DNA of 64,000 nucleotides from Eutreptiella sp. 'Long Island Sound 2002' (taxonomy: Eukaryota > Euglenozoa > Euglenophyceae > Eutreptiales > Eutreptiaceae): NCBI GenBank assembly GCA_964036045.1, contig OZ038380.1:10687913-10751912 (forward strand), given 5' to 3'. The position numbers and the translations under genes were made by a program. Positions 1 to 8,100 of the stretch are shown in pieces. Positions within the stretch are counted from its first letter, which is position 1. Each line of letters begins with the position of its first letter. The notes beneath the pieces are model-generated. The model was given only the letters and a program-made list of their open reading frames with translations, was not told where the DNA came from and searched no databases.

Positions 1-70
1 CCCCAGTGATATCTCTGGCCGTGCAGTGAGTGGTGTCCATGTTGCAGCCGATGACTTCAACCGCCAGTAA
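1..70 (+). CDS. asnB: Asparagine synthetase copy 0, 3' end of exon 3 only (cut by window edge)
   Basis: These bases encode the last 22 residues of the enzyme, beginning [10 protein letters not shown] and ending DDFNRQ, followed by TAA at 68-70. They match the C-terminus of the eleven complete genes downstream. Only the edge of the window truncates this copy; nothing suggests a pseudogene. It shows that the array continues to the left. Confidence 0.95.
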   Translation, partial: PSDISGRAVSGVHVAADDFNRQ

Positions 71-153
71 GAGTCTATTATGTCGCCATGAGCTTTTGTG
101 TGGGGCACTTTCTGGCATCGCGTAGTGCTGATGCATAGCCATTCATGCGAAAC

Positions 154-366
154 TTTGCTCTTGGCTGTCCCTACCATCTCCTTTATAATGTGTAGAGGGC
201 AAGTTCTACGGGTCGGAGTGAGGCCTAAGCCTTACACTCACCACTATTTCGCTCTCCTTCAAGGGCAATTTTGCTCTTGGCTGTCTCTACCATCTCTTTT
301 ATACAGCGCAGAGGGAAAGTATTATTGCTTATGGGGTGCAGTGAGGCCTAAGCCTTACACTCTCCA
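154..366. repeat. Pair of imperfect direct repeats with TATA-like motifs, about 84 bp after the stop
   Basis: Copy A (154-243) and copy B (270-366) both start TTTGCTCTTGGCTGT, continue through a CTACCATCTC block and a TATA-like motif (TTTATAAT at 182-189, TTTTATAC at 297-304), and end in AGGCCTAAGCCTTACACT. The offset is 116 bp at the start and 123 bp at the end, so the two halves differ by a small indel. The pair recurs 84 bp after every stop codon (5834, 11518, 17166, 22849, 28496, 34187, 39882, 45566, 51251, 56927, 62612). It could be 3' UTR or core-promoter sequence; the sequence alone does not decide. Confidence 0.7.
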
Positions 367-2390
367 ATCTTTAATTCATTCTTTCATAGGCAACTTACCC
401 CTCACCAGGGCCAGTACACAGACATTCTCTTTACCTCTATTGGGGGGATATTGAGGCGTGTGATGTTCCGCAATTTCCCCCCGCTTTTGTCTGTGCCATT
501 TTTTTGGTGCGGCCCGTGTTGGAGCAGCTGTGAGTTTGTGGCTAGGATAGCCCACGGCAGCCAATTAATTTTGGGTTCCTGGCACACTGATCCTGCCATG
601 CCAAAAGCCGTCAAGTCTAGCAGCCATTTGTGGCGGTGGCTGAAACTCCAACCACAATGCTGCCAACCGCAGCAATTTGCATTAATATTCTTTCTGAGGT
701 GAATACCTTACAGCAGCAGAGCCTTGTGCTGTGTCGCAACCCATTACTTGTTTGCCAGCGCATTTAGATTATATTGTTCAATGGCTTCAACAGTTCCATG
801 GCAGCAATGCAAGTGCAGAGAATCATTGAATTATTGATGTTTGACTTCAGCAATGTAATTCATGTGCAGTGTGCGCCAAACGATGGAGGGGCAAGCCAGC
901 TTCTTGTCCTTACACCGTGGTGCATAGCAACATCTTGGGCTGCACGTCATAAGTACCGGCAGCCCTGTGCAGTAGCAGATTTCATCCACGTTGCAACTGA
1001 CCAACCTCGAGCTTGGGGGAGTGCAGATGCATGCTTTCCGTCCTGTGTCCAATGTGCTGTGCATGCATCGGTGTTCTTCAGTGATACATGGTGGGGGTTG
1101 CACCACAAGTGCTTGTCACGAGGTATTTCAAACCACATGGACATGACAATTACAGTGCACTGAGCTTTCCAGGGCTCACCAGCTACAGCAGGACGCCGAA
1201 CAGAGTAAATACCATGACACGTTATCGTAAATGTTTATACCACAACAAAATGGCCACACACCTGACACAATGTCATTGGTTGCACACAATGGATGGCGGT
1301 GAGGCCAAGTGCCACATGGATAGGAATTGGAGGGTAGTGCACATCATATCCGAATCCAGGGATCTTGAATGTTGCCAATGAACTCCCGTAGCATGGCAGC
1401 ACAAAATGCTTTTGGATCCCATGCACTGGAGGGCCTCATCAGCGCTTTTCAATACCACTTCTGGCAGTATGCGGCGTGTTCAGCTGCTGCGGGGTCTTGC
1501 CATGTGAAAGACCGGCCACCAGCCCTGGCTGGCACAGAGGATGCGATGCAGGTCAGGAAGCTGCGCATTAGTGTGCTAGCGAGGCAACAGAACACTGAAC
1601 ACATGGTTCGAAGAGCTGTGGGGGCTTAGGATGTTGAACCTCATTATTTTGGCATATTTTGAATATTTCTTGGGCGTCACACATCCTGTTTTGGGGTTTG
1701 GGCAGGTGCCACAGCCTCGCTACTCCCTCACAAGAAGGCGTGCGCCGATCGTGCACCCCCCTCCACCCATTACAGGCGACCACCACACAAGGCACACAGC
1801 ACTCTGCAAAAGCATGCACCAATTACATGCGATTGCAGCACATGGTTGAGAGATGCTGCCCACTGGGACACCACACACAAGATTTCCTACCTTGTAGACC
1901 CCCATGGCACATATGCTCCCAGCGCAGTCTCCCCGTGCCCATGTTACGCAGTGACCTGCAGGGGTGTCATACACTGCTGTAAGGCAGGGCACCATAAGGT
2001 ATCAACAACCCTTGGGGAGGATGTACAGGAATCTGATCTCTAGTGGTCTACATCCATGTCTCTCCATCAAAATCTGCTGGACCAGGGTCGAAATGTCCCT
2101 CCTGAGTCCACCAGCACCGGAGCAAAATTTTGTCTGGGCTCAGACAACTTGGAGGAAAGGTCACATGCACATCTGAACATCCAGACCTGAAGGTACTCAT
2201 CGTGCCACAGCAGTCCTTTTACGTGTGTGCATTGCGAGTCCTTGATCACCCTTCCCGAAGGCCGATGCATCTGTAGAAAAAATTGGTTGGCATCATCACG
2301 TGGTAAATGTGACATGGAGGCGCTAGCGAGGGGGAACCCCAAATGACATGGTATTGGAAGCCACATGGCGTTCACCATGTGTGCTCATCA

Positions 2391-2416
2391 TTTTTCAGTC
2401 GACACAGGACTTCAAC
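2391..2416 (+). promoter_or_regulatory. Putative 3' splice acceptor and 18-nt leader before the gene 1 ATG
   Basis: A T-rich tract, TTTTTCAG (2391-2398), is followed by 18 bases and then the ATG at 2417. A branch-point-like CTCAT lies at 2384-2388. This reads as a splice acceptor for a 5' UTR intron or for spliced-leader trans-splicing. The block is kept in all eleven genes, with the AG beginning at 8081, 13729, 19411, 25059, 30743, 36434, 42128, 47811, 53486 and 59174; gene 4 has one C for T in the leader. I see no matching donor, and transcripts are needed to tell cis from trans. Confidence 0.55.
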
Positions 2417-5400
2417 ATGTGTGGAATTCTCGCCGCCTGCAACGTGACCGGATGTCCGATCCAGAATCGGAAGCGGCTTCTTGCCCTTTCCAAGCGTCTC
2501 AGGCACCGTGGACCTGACTGGAACAGCATTGCCATTGTAGATGACAAGCACTACTTGTGCCATGAGCGCTTGGCCATTGTTGCCCCTGAGGAGAGCGCCG
2601 ATCAACCTTTCTACTTGAAGGCCAATGATCCAAGGCTGGCGGCCGAGCCCATGACTCCAACATCCAAGTCTGACAACCCCGAAGGGCAAATTGTGTGGAT
2701 GGTGAATGGCGAGATTTACAACCACGCAAAGCTGAAGAGTCAGTTTTATTTGCACAAGCTGCTCTCCAGTGCCAGTGACTCTGAAATTGTGGGTCTCTTG
2801 TACTGGCAGTTTGGTGAACGTATGGTCCCCATGTTGGATGGCATGTTCGCCTTTGTCCTCATCGACAGCCGCAGCAAAGGGGAGCCTAACATCGTTGCAG
2901 CACGTGACCACATGGGCATCTGCCCTCTTTACTGGGGCCATGGGGCTGATGGCTCTGTTTGGTTTGCCTCTGAAATGAAGTGCCTCATCGACGACTGCGA
3001 AACCTACCAAGAATTCCCTCCAGGTCACGCGTTCATCAACGGTGAATTGGTGCGGTGGTACAACCCCATCTGGATGAACCCCGGGCACATGCCAAAGGCT
3101 GAGGCTGATTACGGCCGAATCAAGACGACCCTGATCAAGGCTGTGATCAAGCGTCTGATGACTGACGTTCCCTGTGGTGTTCTGCTGTCTGGTGGGTTGG
3201 ACAGCTCGCTCATCGCCTCCATTGCTGTTCGCCACGGGGTCGAGGCATTCAACATGCTGAGGTGGGCCCCCCGTATGCACACCTTCTCCATTGGCATCAA
3301 GAATGCCCCTGACTTGAGGGCTGCCAGAGCAGTGGCTGACCACCTTGACACGATTCATCATGAGTTTACTTTCACGGTGGAAGAGGCTTTGGACGCTTTG
3401 CCTGACCTGATCTGGCATCTGGAGACGTGGCACCAGGTCCGTGCTGCCGTTCCGATGTACCTTCTCTCCCGCAAGATCAAGGCCCTGGGGGTCAAGATGG
3501 TGCTCTCTGGCGAGGGTGCAGACGAGATTTTCGGTGGGTACCTGTACTTCCACAAGGCCCCAGGGCCCGTGGAAATGCAGGAGGAACTGGTCCGTAAGAC
3601 GACGCGACTTCATCAGTGGGATGTGCTGCGGGCCAACAAAGCAACACAGGCCTGGGGTCTGGAGGGACGTGTTCCGTTCCTGGACAAAGCGTTCCTTGAC
3701 GTGTGCATGGACATCGACCCCAAGGAGAAGATGATCAACCTCGAGGAGAGGTGTTCCTGGCACCTGAGCCCCTTTATCCCTGAGGCATATGCAGGAAGGG
3801 TTGCCAAGGGCATGGCCATCACATGGCCAAAGGGACCAGCTCGGTCAGGGATGGAGTGAAGGGGGGGATCGGGGTAGGGGTAGGGTAGGCGATCCCTAAG
3901 GGCTTGTCCACACGACTGGCTCTTGCGCACTGCCTTCCATGTGCACTGAACACCCACTAAGACGCGCGAATGCGGACTCTTTGCGTACATTTTGCCCTTT
4001 CCACGCGCGGACTATGCGCCCGCCACACACACCCTATGCGCACTGAGCGATGCGCCCACTGTTCGGTGGGTGCGTTGCCGACAATGGGTCCGGGTGCTGG
4101 GAGCAGGGGGTAGGTGAGGGCTCGGGTAATGGTGACAGGGGGTTGGGGTCGATGAGGCAATCGTTATTTTGGTACGACTGTTTTGCACTGCCTTCCACTG
4201 TAGGCCCGATGGCGTGCACCCCCGATTGGAGAAGTATATCCTGCGCAAGGCTTTTGATGACACCAAGAGGCCATACCTGCCTGAAAACGTTCTCTGGCGC
4301 CAGAAGGAGCAGTTCTCTGATGGAGTAGGCTATGATTGGGTCGATGGTGTGTGCTGATCTGCTCGTAAGTAATGCAACACAACGCAACACAACCCGGAGC
4401 TGACCAAAATGCCCCAAGTCTCACCACAGCTCCCCGTCTGCGGTGGGAGGGTGCATAACCCGGGCACGCATGCACTGGGCACAGCAGGCGTTTGTTTGAT
4501 CCCGTTTTACGCCAAGCCCACCACCCTGTGCCTGTGCTGTGGTATACCGCGGGTCTCCGGCCGTCTTTTTGTCCGGGTCAATCCACTATGTGTTCTGCAT
4601 TCCAACCCAGTTATGTTGTGCTCCAACATTGATGCTTAACATAAGGGTCAGCGGGTCTGATCGCCCGCGTTATTGGGCCCTCTCCAGATGGCGACACGTT
4701 TTGTACACTCGTTTGCCCCTTGCACTCTGATTGCTCATGAGTGGCACTGCCAAGGGATTTGCATTGACTGACACGCCTGTGGGGATGAAGCCGTTTACTG
4801 TGCACGGTAGAGGTGCGCTCTGCATTTCAGTTTTCTGCATGTTGTGCTTCAACGCAAGCTTTTTTGTGAGGGCCACCACGTTTCACGTGCACAGCGGCTC
4901 ATACATGTTGCTCTCCAAAAAGGCAACAAAACAGGGCTGGGGCAGTAACGGAACTGGGCAGGGCAATTCGAACCAGGCAAACCTTGCGTACGGTGGAAAT
5001 GTGCCACTGGGCCACCTGCCCTGAAACACAAGTTCTACCGGGTCTACACCACCCACCCAATGCGCATGTTGTTAAAGAATCACGCTTCACAGGTGGCAGC
5101 ATACTGAAGCCCCTTATGTCTCGAGGCAACCATCCAGTAGTACCATGATACTACTATCTTGTTCCTGTCTATGACCCCCCCCAGACAGTCAGCACCCCCC
5201 GCCCAGAGCCTTTCACTGACTAGTTGCATCTTGTGGTCTGTGCATGTGGAGGTTCCGTTGCTCCTCTTTGTTTGCCAACTGAACTGCAGTGCGGCCTTGC
5301 CTCGATGCTCAGCTGTGTTTTGTATTTGGTGTGGTCCCTGTCCTCCACCGACCTGCCCACGGACTCACTTCTCACGAGGCTCCCGTCAGGAATTGCAAGC

Positions 5401-5750
5401 GTGATCTGCTGAGCCAATGCATGCATGCCATCCTCGCCACAGGCCTGCGCAGCTATGCGGACCAAGAGATTTCGGATGCGGAATTCGCCAAGCGTGCCGA
5501 GAGGTTCCCAGTGGAGACCCCTGAAAACAAGGAGTACTACCTGCTGCGCAAGCTTTTTGAGGAGCATTATTGCAAGCGAGAGGCCACAAAGCACAACTCC
5601 ATTGCAGTAGTGCCATCTGGCAAGAGCATTGCGTGCTCCACTCCTGAGGCGGTGTCATGGCACGCTGCATGGCAGCAGGGCCCCAGTGATATCTCTGGCC
5701 GTGCAGTGAGTGGTGTCCATGTTGCAGCCGATGACTTCAACCGCCAGTAA
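2417..5750 (+). CDS. asnB: Asparagine synthetase (glutamine-hydrolysing), gene 1
   Basis: The exons are 2417-3750, 4204-4346 and 5443-5750, giving 594 residues. The enzyme makes asparagine from aspartate, glutamine and ATP, with AMP and PPi as by-products (EC 6.3.5.4), and is expected in the cytosol. Residues 2 to about 185 form the Ntn glutaminase domain: Cys2 is the nucleophile, and R51, N97-G98-E99 and D121 match the glutamine-binding residues. The synthetase domain follows, with the PP-loop SGGLDSS (258-264), SGEGADE (364-370), [10 protein letters not shown] (373-382) and [12 protein letters not shown] (477-488). The ATG was chosen because Cys must follow Met; an in-frame ATG at 2348 would bury it. 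Length and order fit plant/algal family members. The usual ETYDVTTIRAS loop reads ETWHQVRAA (336-344), two residues shorter. This copy has K44, M361, K436, I502 and Q571, and a cryptic GTAAGT in intron 2. Confidence 0.95.
3751..4203 (+). other. Intron 1 of gene 1 (453 bp, GT-AG)
   Basis: The donor GAGAG|GTGTTC and acceptor CCACTGTAG|GCCCG join the codons as E-E-R-P-D-G-V-H-P, which restores the family alignment from EKMINLEER to [17 protein letters not shown]. The exon 1 frame stays open past the donor to a stop at 3859, but the extra residues do not resemble the family. In genes 6 and 7 an 8-bp insertion changes that frame, which fits non-coding sequence. The intron holds a G-rich tract at 3861-3889, several ATGCGC words around 4014-4056, and two near copies of GCACTGCCTTCCA, one ending just before the acceptor. 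Equivalent introns are 9435-9887, 15083-15535, 20765-21217, 26413-26865, 32097-32557, 37788-38250, 43482-43934, 49165-49619, 54840-55294 and 60528-60980. Confidence 0.92.
3861..3889 (+). other. G-rich, telomere-like tract with G-quadruplex potential in intron 1
   Basis: Five closely spaced G-runs (7, 4, 4, 3 and 2 Gs) are separated by ATC or TA, giving GGGGTAGGGGTAGGGTAGG. Runs this close can fold as a G-quadruplex in the pre-mRNA or the coding strand. The tract begins 111 bp after exon 1 in most copies (9545, 15193, 20875, 26523, 43592, 49275, 54950, 60638) or 119 bp after it in genes 6 and 7 (32215, 37906). In genes 4 and 5 the GGGTAGG part reads GAGTAGG. The resemblance to telomere repeats is loose. 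Confidence 0.6.
4347..5442 (+). other. Intron 2 of gene 1 (1096 bp, GT-AG)
   Basis: The donor GTCGATG|GTGTGT and acceptor CTCGCCACAG|GCCTGCGC splice codon 493 to give D-W-V-D-G-L-R-S-Y, matching the family pattern SWIDGLK. The intron contains a cryptic consensus donor GTAAGT at 4365-4370, a doubled GCAACACAAC at about 4374-4393, C-rich runs near 5170-5200 that vary in length between copies, a 7-bp hairpin at 5136-5155, and ATGCATGCAT just before the acceptor. I see no nested gene. Equivalent introns are 10031-11126, 15679-16774, 21361-22457, 27009-28104, 32701-33795, 38394-39490, 44078-45174, 49763-50859, 55438-56535 and 61124-62220. Genes 8-11 have one extra T in the pyrimidine tract before the acceptor. 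Confidence 0.92.
5136..5155 (+). repeat. Perfect 7-bp inverted repeat (hairpin) in intron 2
   Basis: AGTAGTA (5136-5142) and TACTACT (5149-5155) are exact reverse complements around a six-base loop CCATGA. The element is unchanged in every copy, about 300 bp before exon 3 (for example 10820-10839 in gene 2). No function is known; it is too short to call a regulatory structure. Confidence 0.5.
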
Positions 5751-8100
5751 GAGTCTATTATGTCGCCATGAGCTTTTGTGTGGGGCACTTTCTGGCATCG
5801 CGTAGTGCTGATGCATAGCCATTCATGCGAAACTTTGCTCTTGGCTGTCCCTACCATCTCCTTTATAATGTGTAGAGGGCAAGTTCTACGGGTCGGAGTG
5901 AGGCCTAAGCCTTACACTCACCACTATTTCGCTCTCCTTCAAGGGCAATTTTGCTCTTGGCTGTCTCTACCATCTCTTTTATACAGCGCAGAGGGAAAGT
6001 ATTATTGCTTATGGGGTGCAGTGAGGCCTAAGCCTTACACTCTCCAATCTTTAATTCATTCTTTCATAGGCAACTTACCCCTCACCAGGGCCAGTACACA
6101 GACATTCTCTTTACCTCTATTGGGGGGATTATTGAGGCGTGTGATGTTCCGCAATTTCCCCCCGCTTTTGTCTGTGCCATTTTTTTGGTGCGGCCCGTGT
6201 TGGAGCAGCTGTGAGTTTGTGGCTAGGATAGCCCACGGCAGCCAATTAATTTTGGGTTCCTGGCACACTGATCCTGCCATGCCAAAAGCCGTCAAGTCTA
6301 GCAGCCATTTGTGGCGGTGGCTGAAACTCCAACCACAATGCTGCCAACCGCAGCAATTTGCATTAATATTCTTTCTGAGGTGAATACCTTACAGCAGCAG
6401 AGCCTTGTGCTGTGTCGCAACCCATTACTTGTTTGCCAGCGCATTCAGATTATATTGTTCAATGGCTTCAACAGTTCAATGGCAGCAATGCAAGTGCAGA
6501 GAATCATTGAATTATTGATGTTTGACTTCAGCAATGTAATTCATGTGCAGTGTGCGCCAAGCGTTGGAGGGGCAAGCCAGCTTCTTGTCCTTACACCGTG
6601 GTGCATAGCAACATCTTGGGCTGCACGTCATAAGTACCGGCAGCCCTGTGCAGTAGCAGATTTCATCCACGTTGCAACTGACCAACCTCGAGCTTGGGGG
6701 AGTGCAGATGCATGCTTTCCGTCCTGTGTCCAACGTGCTGTGCATGCATCGGTGTTCTTCAGTGATACATGGTGGGGGTTGCACCACAAGTGCTTGTCAC
6801 GAGGTATTTCAAACCACATGGACATGACCATTACAGTGCACTGAGCTTTCCAGGGCTCACCAGCTACAGCAGGACGCCGAACAGAGTAAATACCATGACA
6901 CGTTGTCGTAACTGTTTATACCACAACAAAATGGCCACACACCCGACACAATGTCATTGGTTGCACACAATGGATGGCGGTGAGGCCAAGTGCCACATGG
7001 ATAGGAATTGGAGGGTAGTGCACATCATATCCGAATCCAGGGATCTTGAATGTTGCCAATGAACTCCCGTAGCATGGCAGCACCACAAAATGCTTTTGGA
7101 TCCCATGCACTGGAGGGCCTCATCAGCGCTTTTCAATACCACTTCTGGCAGTATGCGGCGTGTTCAGCTGCTGCGGGGTCTTGCCATGTGAAAGACCGGC
7201 CACCAGCCCTGGCTGGCACAGAGGATGCGATGCAGGTCAGGAAGCTGCGCATTAGTGTGCTAGCGAGGCAACAGAACACTGAACACATGGTTCGAAGAGC
7301 TGTGGGGGCTTAGGATGTTGAACCTCATTATTTTGGCATATTTTGAATATTTCTTGGGCGTCACACATCCTGTTTTGGGGCTTGGGCAGGTGCCACAGCC
7401 TCGCTACTCCCTCACAAGAAGGCGTGCGCCGATCGTGCACCCCCCTCCACCCATTACAGGCGACCACCACACAAGGCACACAGCACTCTGCAAAAGCATG
7501 CACCAATTACATGCGATTGCAGCACATGGTTGAGAGATGCTGCCCACTGGGACACCACACACAAGATTTCCTACCTTGTAGACCCCCATGGCACATATGC
7601 TCCCAGGGCAGTCTCCCCGTGCCCATGTTACGCAGTGACCTGCAGGGGTGTCATACACTGCTGTAAGGCAGGGCACCATAAGGTATCAACAACCCTTGGG
7701 GAGGATGTACAGGAATCTGATCTCTAGTGGTCTACATCCATGTCTCTCCATCAAAATCTGCTGGACCAGGGTCGAAATGTCCCTCCTGAGTCCACCAGCA
7801 CCGGAGCAAAACTTTGTCTGGGCTCAGACAACTTGGAGGAAAGGTCACATGCACATCTGAACATCCAGACCTGAAGGTACTCATCGTGCCACAGCAGTCC
7901 TTTTACGTGTGTGCATTGCGAGTCCTTGATCACCCTTCCCGAAGGCCGATGCATCTGTAGAAAAAATTGGTTGGCATCATCACGTGGTAAATGTGACATG
8001 GAGGCGCTAGCGAGGGGGAACCCCAAATGACATGGTATTGGAAGCCACATGGCGTTCACCATGTGTGCTCATCATTTTTCAGTCGACACAGGACTTCAAC
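5751..8100. other. Spacer upstream of gene 2 (2350 bp), no gene recognised
   Basis: The layout matches the first spacer: the direct-repeat pair starts at 5834 and the putative acceptor is at 8081-8082. This copy has GATTATTG where unit 1 has GATATTG near 6127, and GCATTCAG instead of GCATTTAG near 6441, which opens a 177-codon frame at 6311-6844. Units 1, 3, 4, 5, 6 and 8 carry the stop version, so I do not call a gene. Confidence 0.75.

Larger units (their letters stand above)
71..2416. other. Spacer upstream of gene 1 (2346 bp), no gene recognised
   Basis: This spacer separates the stop of copy 0 from the ATG of gene 1. It holds a pair of diverged direct repeats at 154-243 and 270-366, each with a TATA-like A/T motif, and a putative splice acceptor at 2397-2398. 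Short open frames exist on both strands, but none resembles a known protein and equivalent frames are broken in other units. It must contain the 3' UTR of the upstream gene and the promoter and 5' UTR of gene 1, but no AATAAA is obvious just after the stop. Unit-specific variants include AACGATGG near 880 and a GCACAAAA missing three bases near 1397. Confidence 0.75.

Noticed and set aside
617-645. Possible relict dinoflagellate spliced leader (AGCCATTT followed by GTGGC)
   Set aside because: Only short pieces resemble the dinoflagellate leader, the spacing is wrong, and the site is nowhere near the acceptor before the ATG.
2372-3763. Antisense open frame of 463 codons opposite exon 1, present in all copies
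   Set aside because: It mirrors a long conserved coding exon. Silent third-position changes in the synthetase frame cause many amino-acid changes in the antisense frame, while the sense protein hardly changes, so selection acts on the sense strand only. It resembles no known protein family.
2348-3859. Single-exon gene model of 503 codons starting at an upstream in-frame ATG
   Set aside because: The upstream start would bury the catalytic Cys2, and it lies before the putative acceptor. The end beyond 3750 has no family similarity, changes frame in genes 6 and 7, and leaves out the conserved C-terminal third encoded by exons 2 and 3.
4962-4985. tRNA B-box-like GGTTCGAAT on the minus strand of intron 2
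   Set aside because: The flanking bases do not form a T-arm stem, and no acceptor stem, anticodon arm or A box can be placed around it.
5289-5442. N-terminal part of the 153-codon frame that contains exon 3
   Set aside because: Residues before GLRSYADQE have no family similarity, and an extra T shifts this frame in genes 8-11 without touching exon 3, so it is intron sequence ahead of the acceptor.
6311-6844. Spacer frame of up to 177 codons on the + strand
   Set aside because: It is interrupted by stops in several units (TTTAG versus TTCAG near 6446; CATTAG in units 4, 9 and 10), lacks similarity to known proteins, and is rich in Cys, Trp and His as random frames of this composition are.
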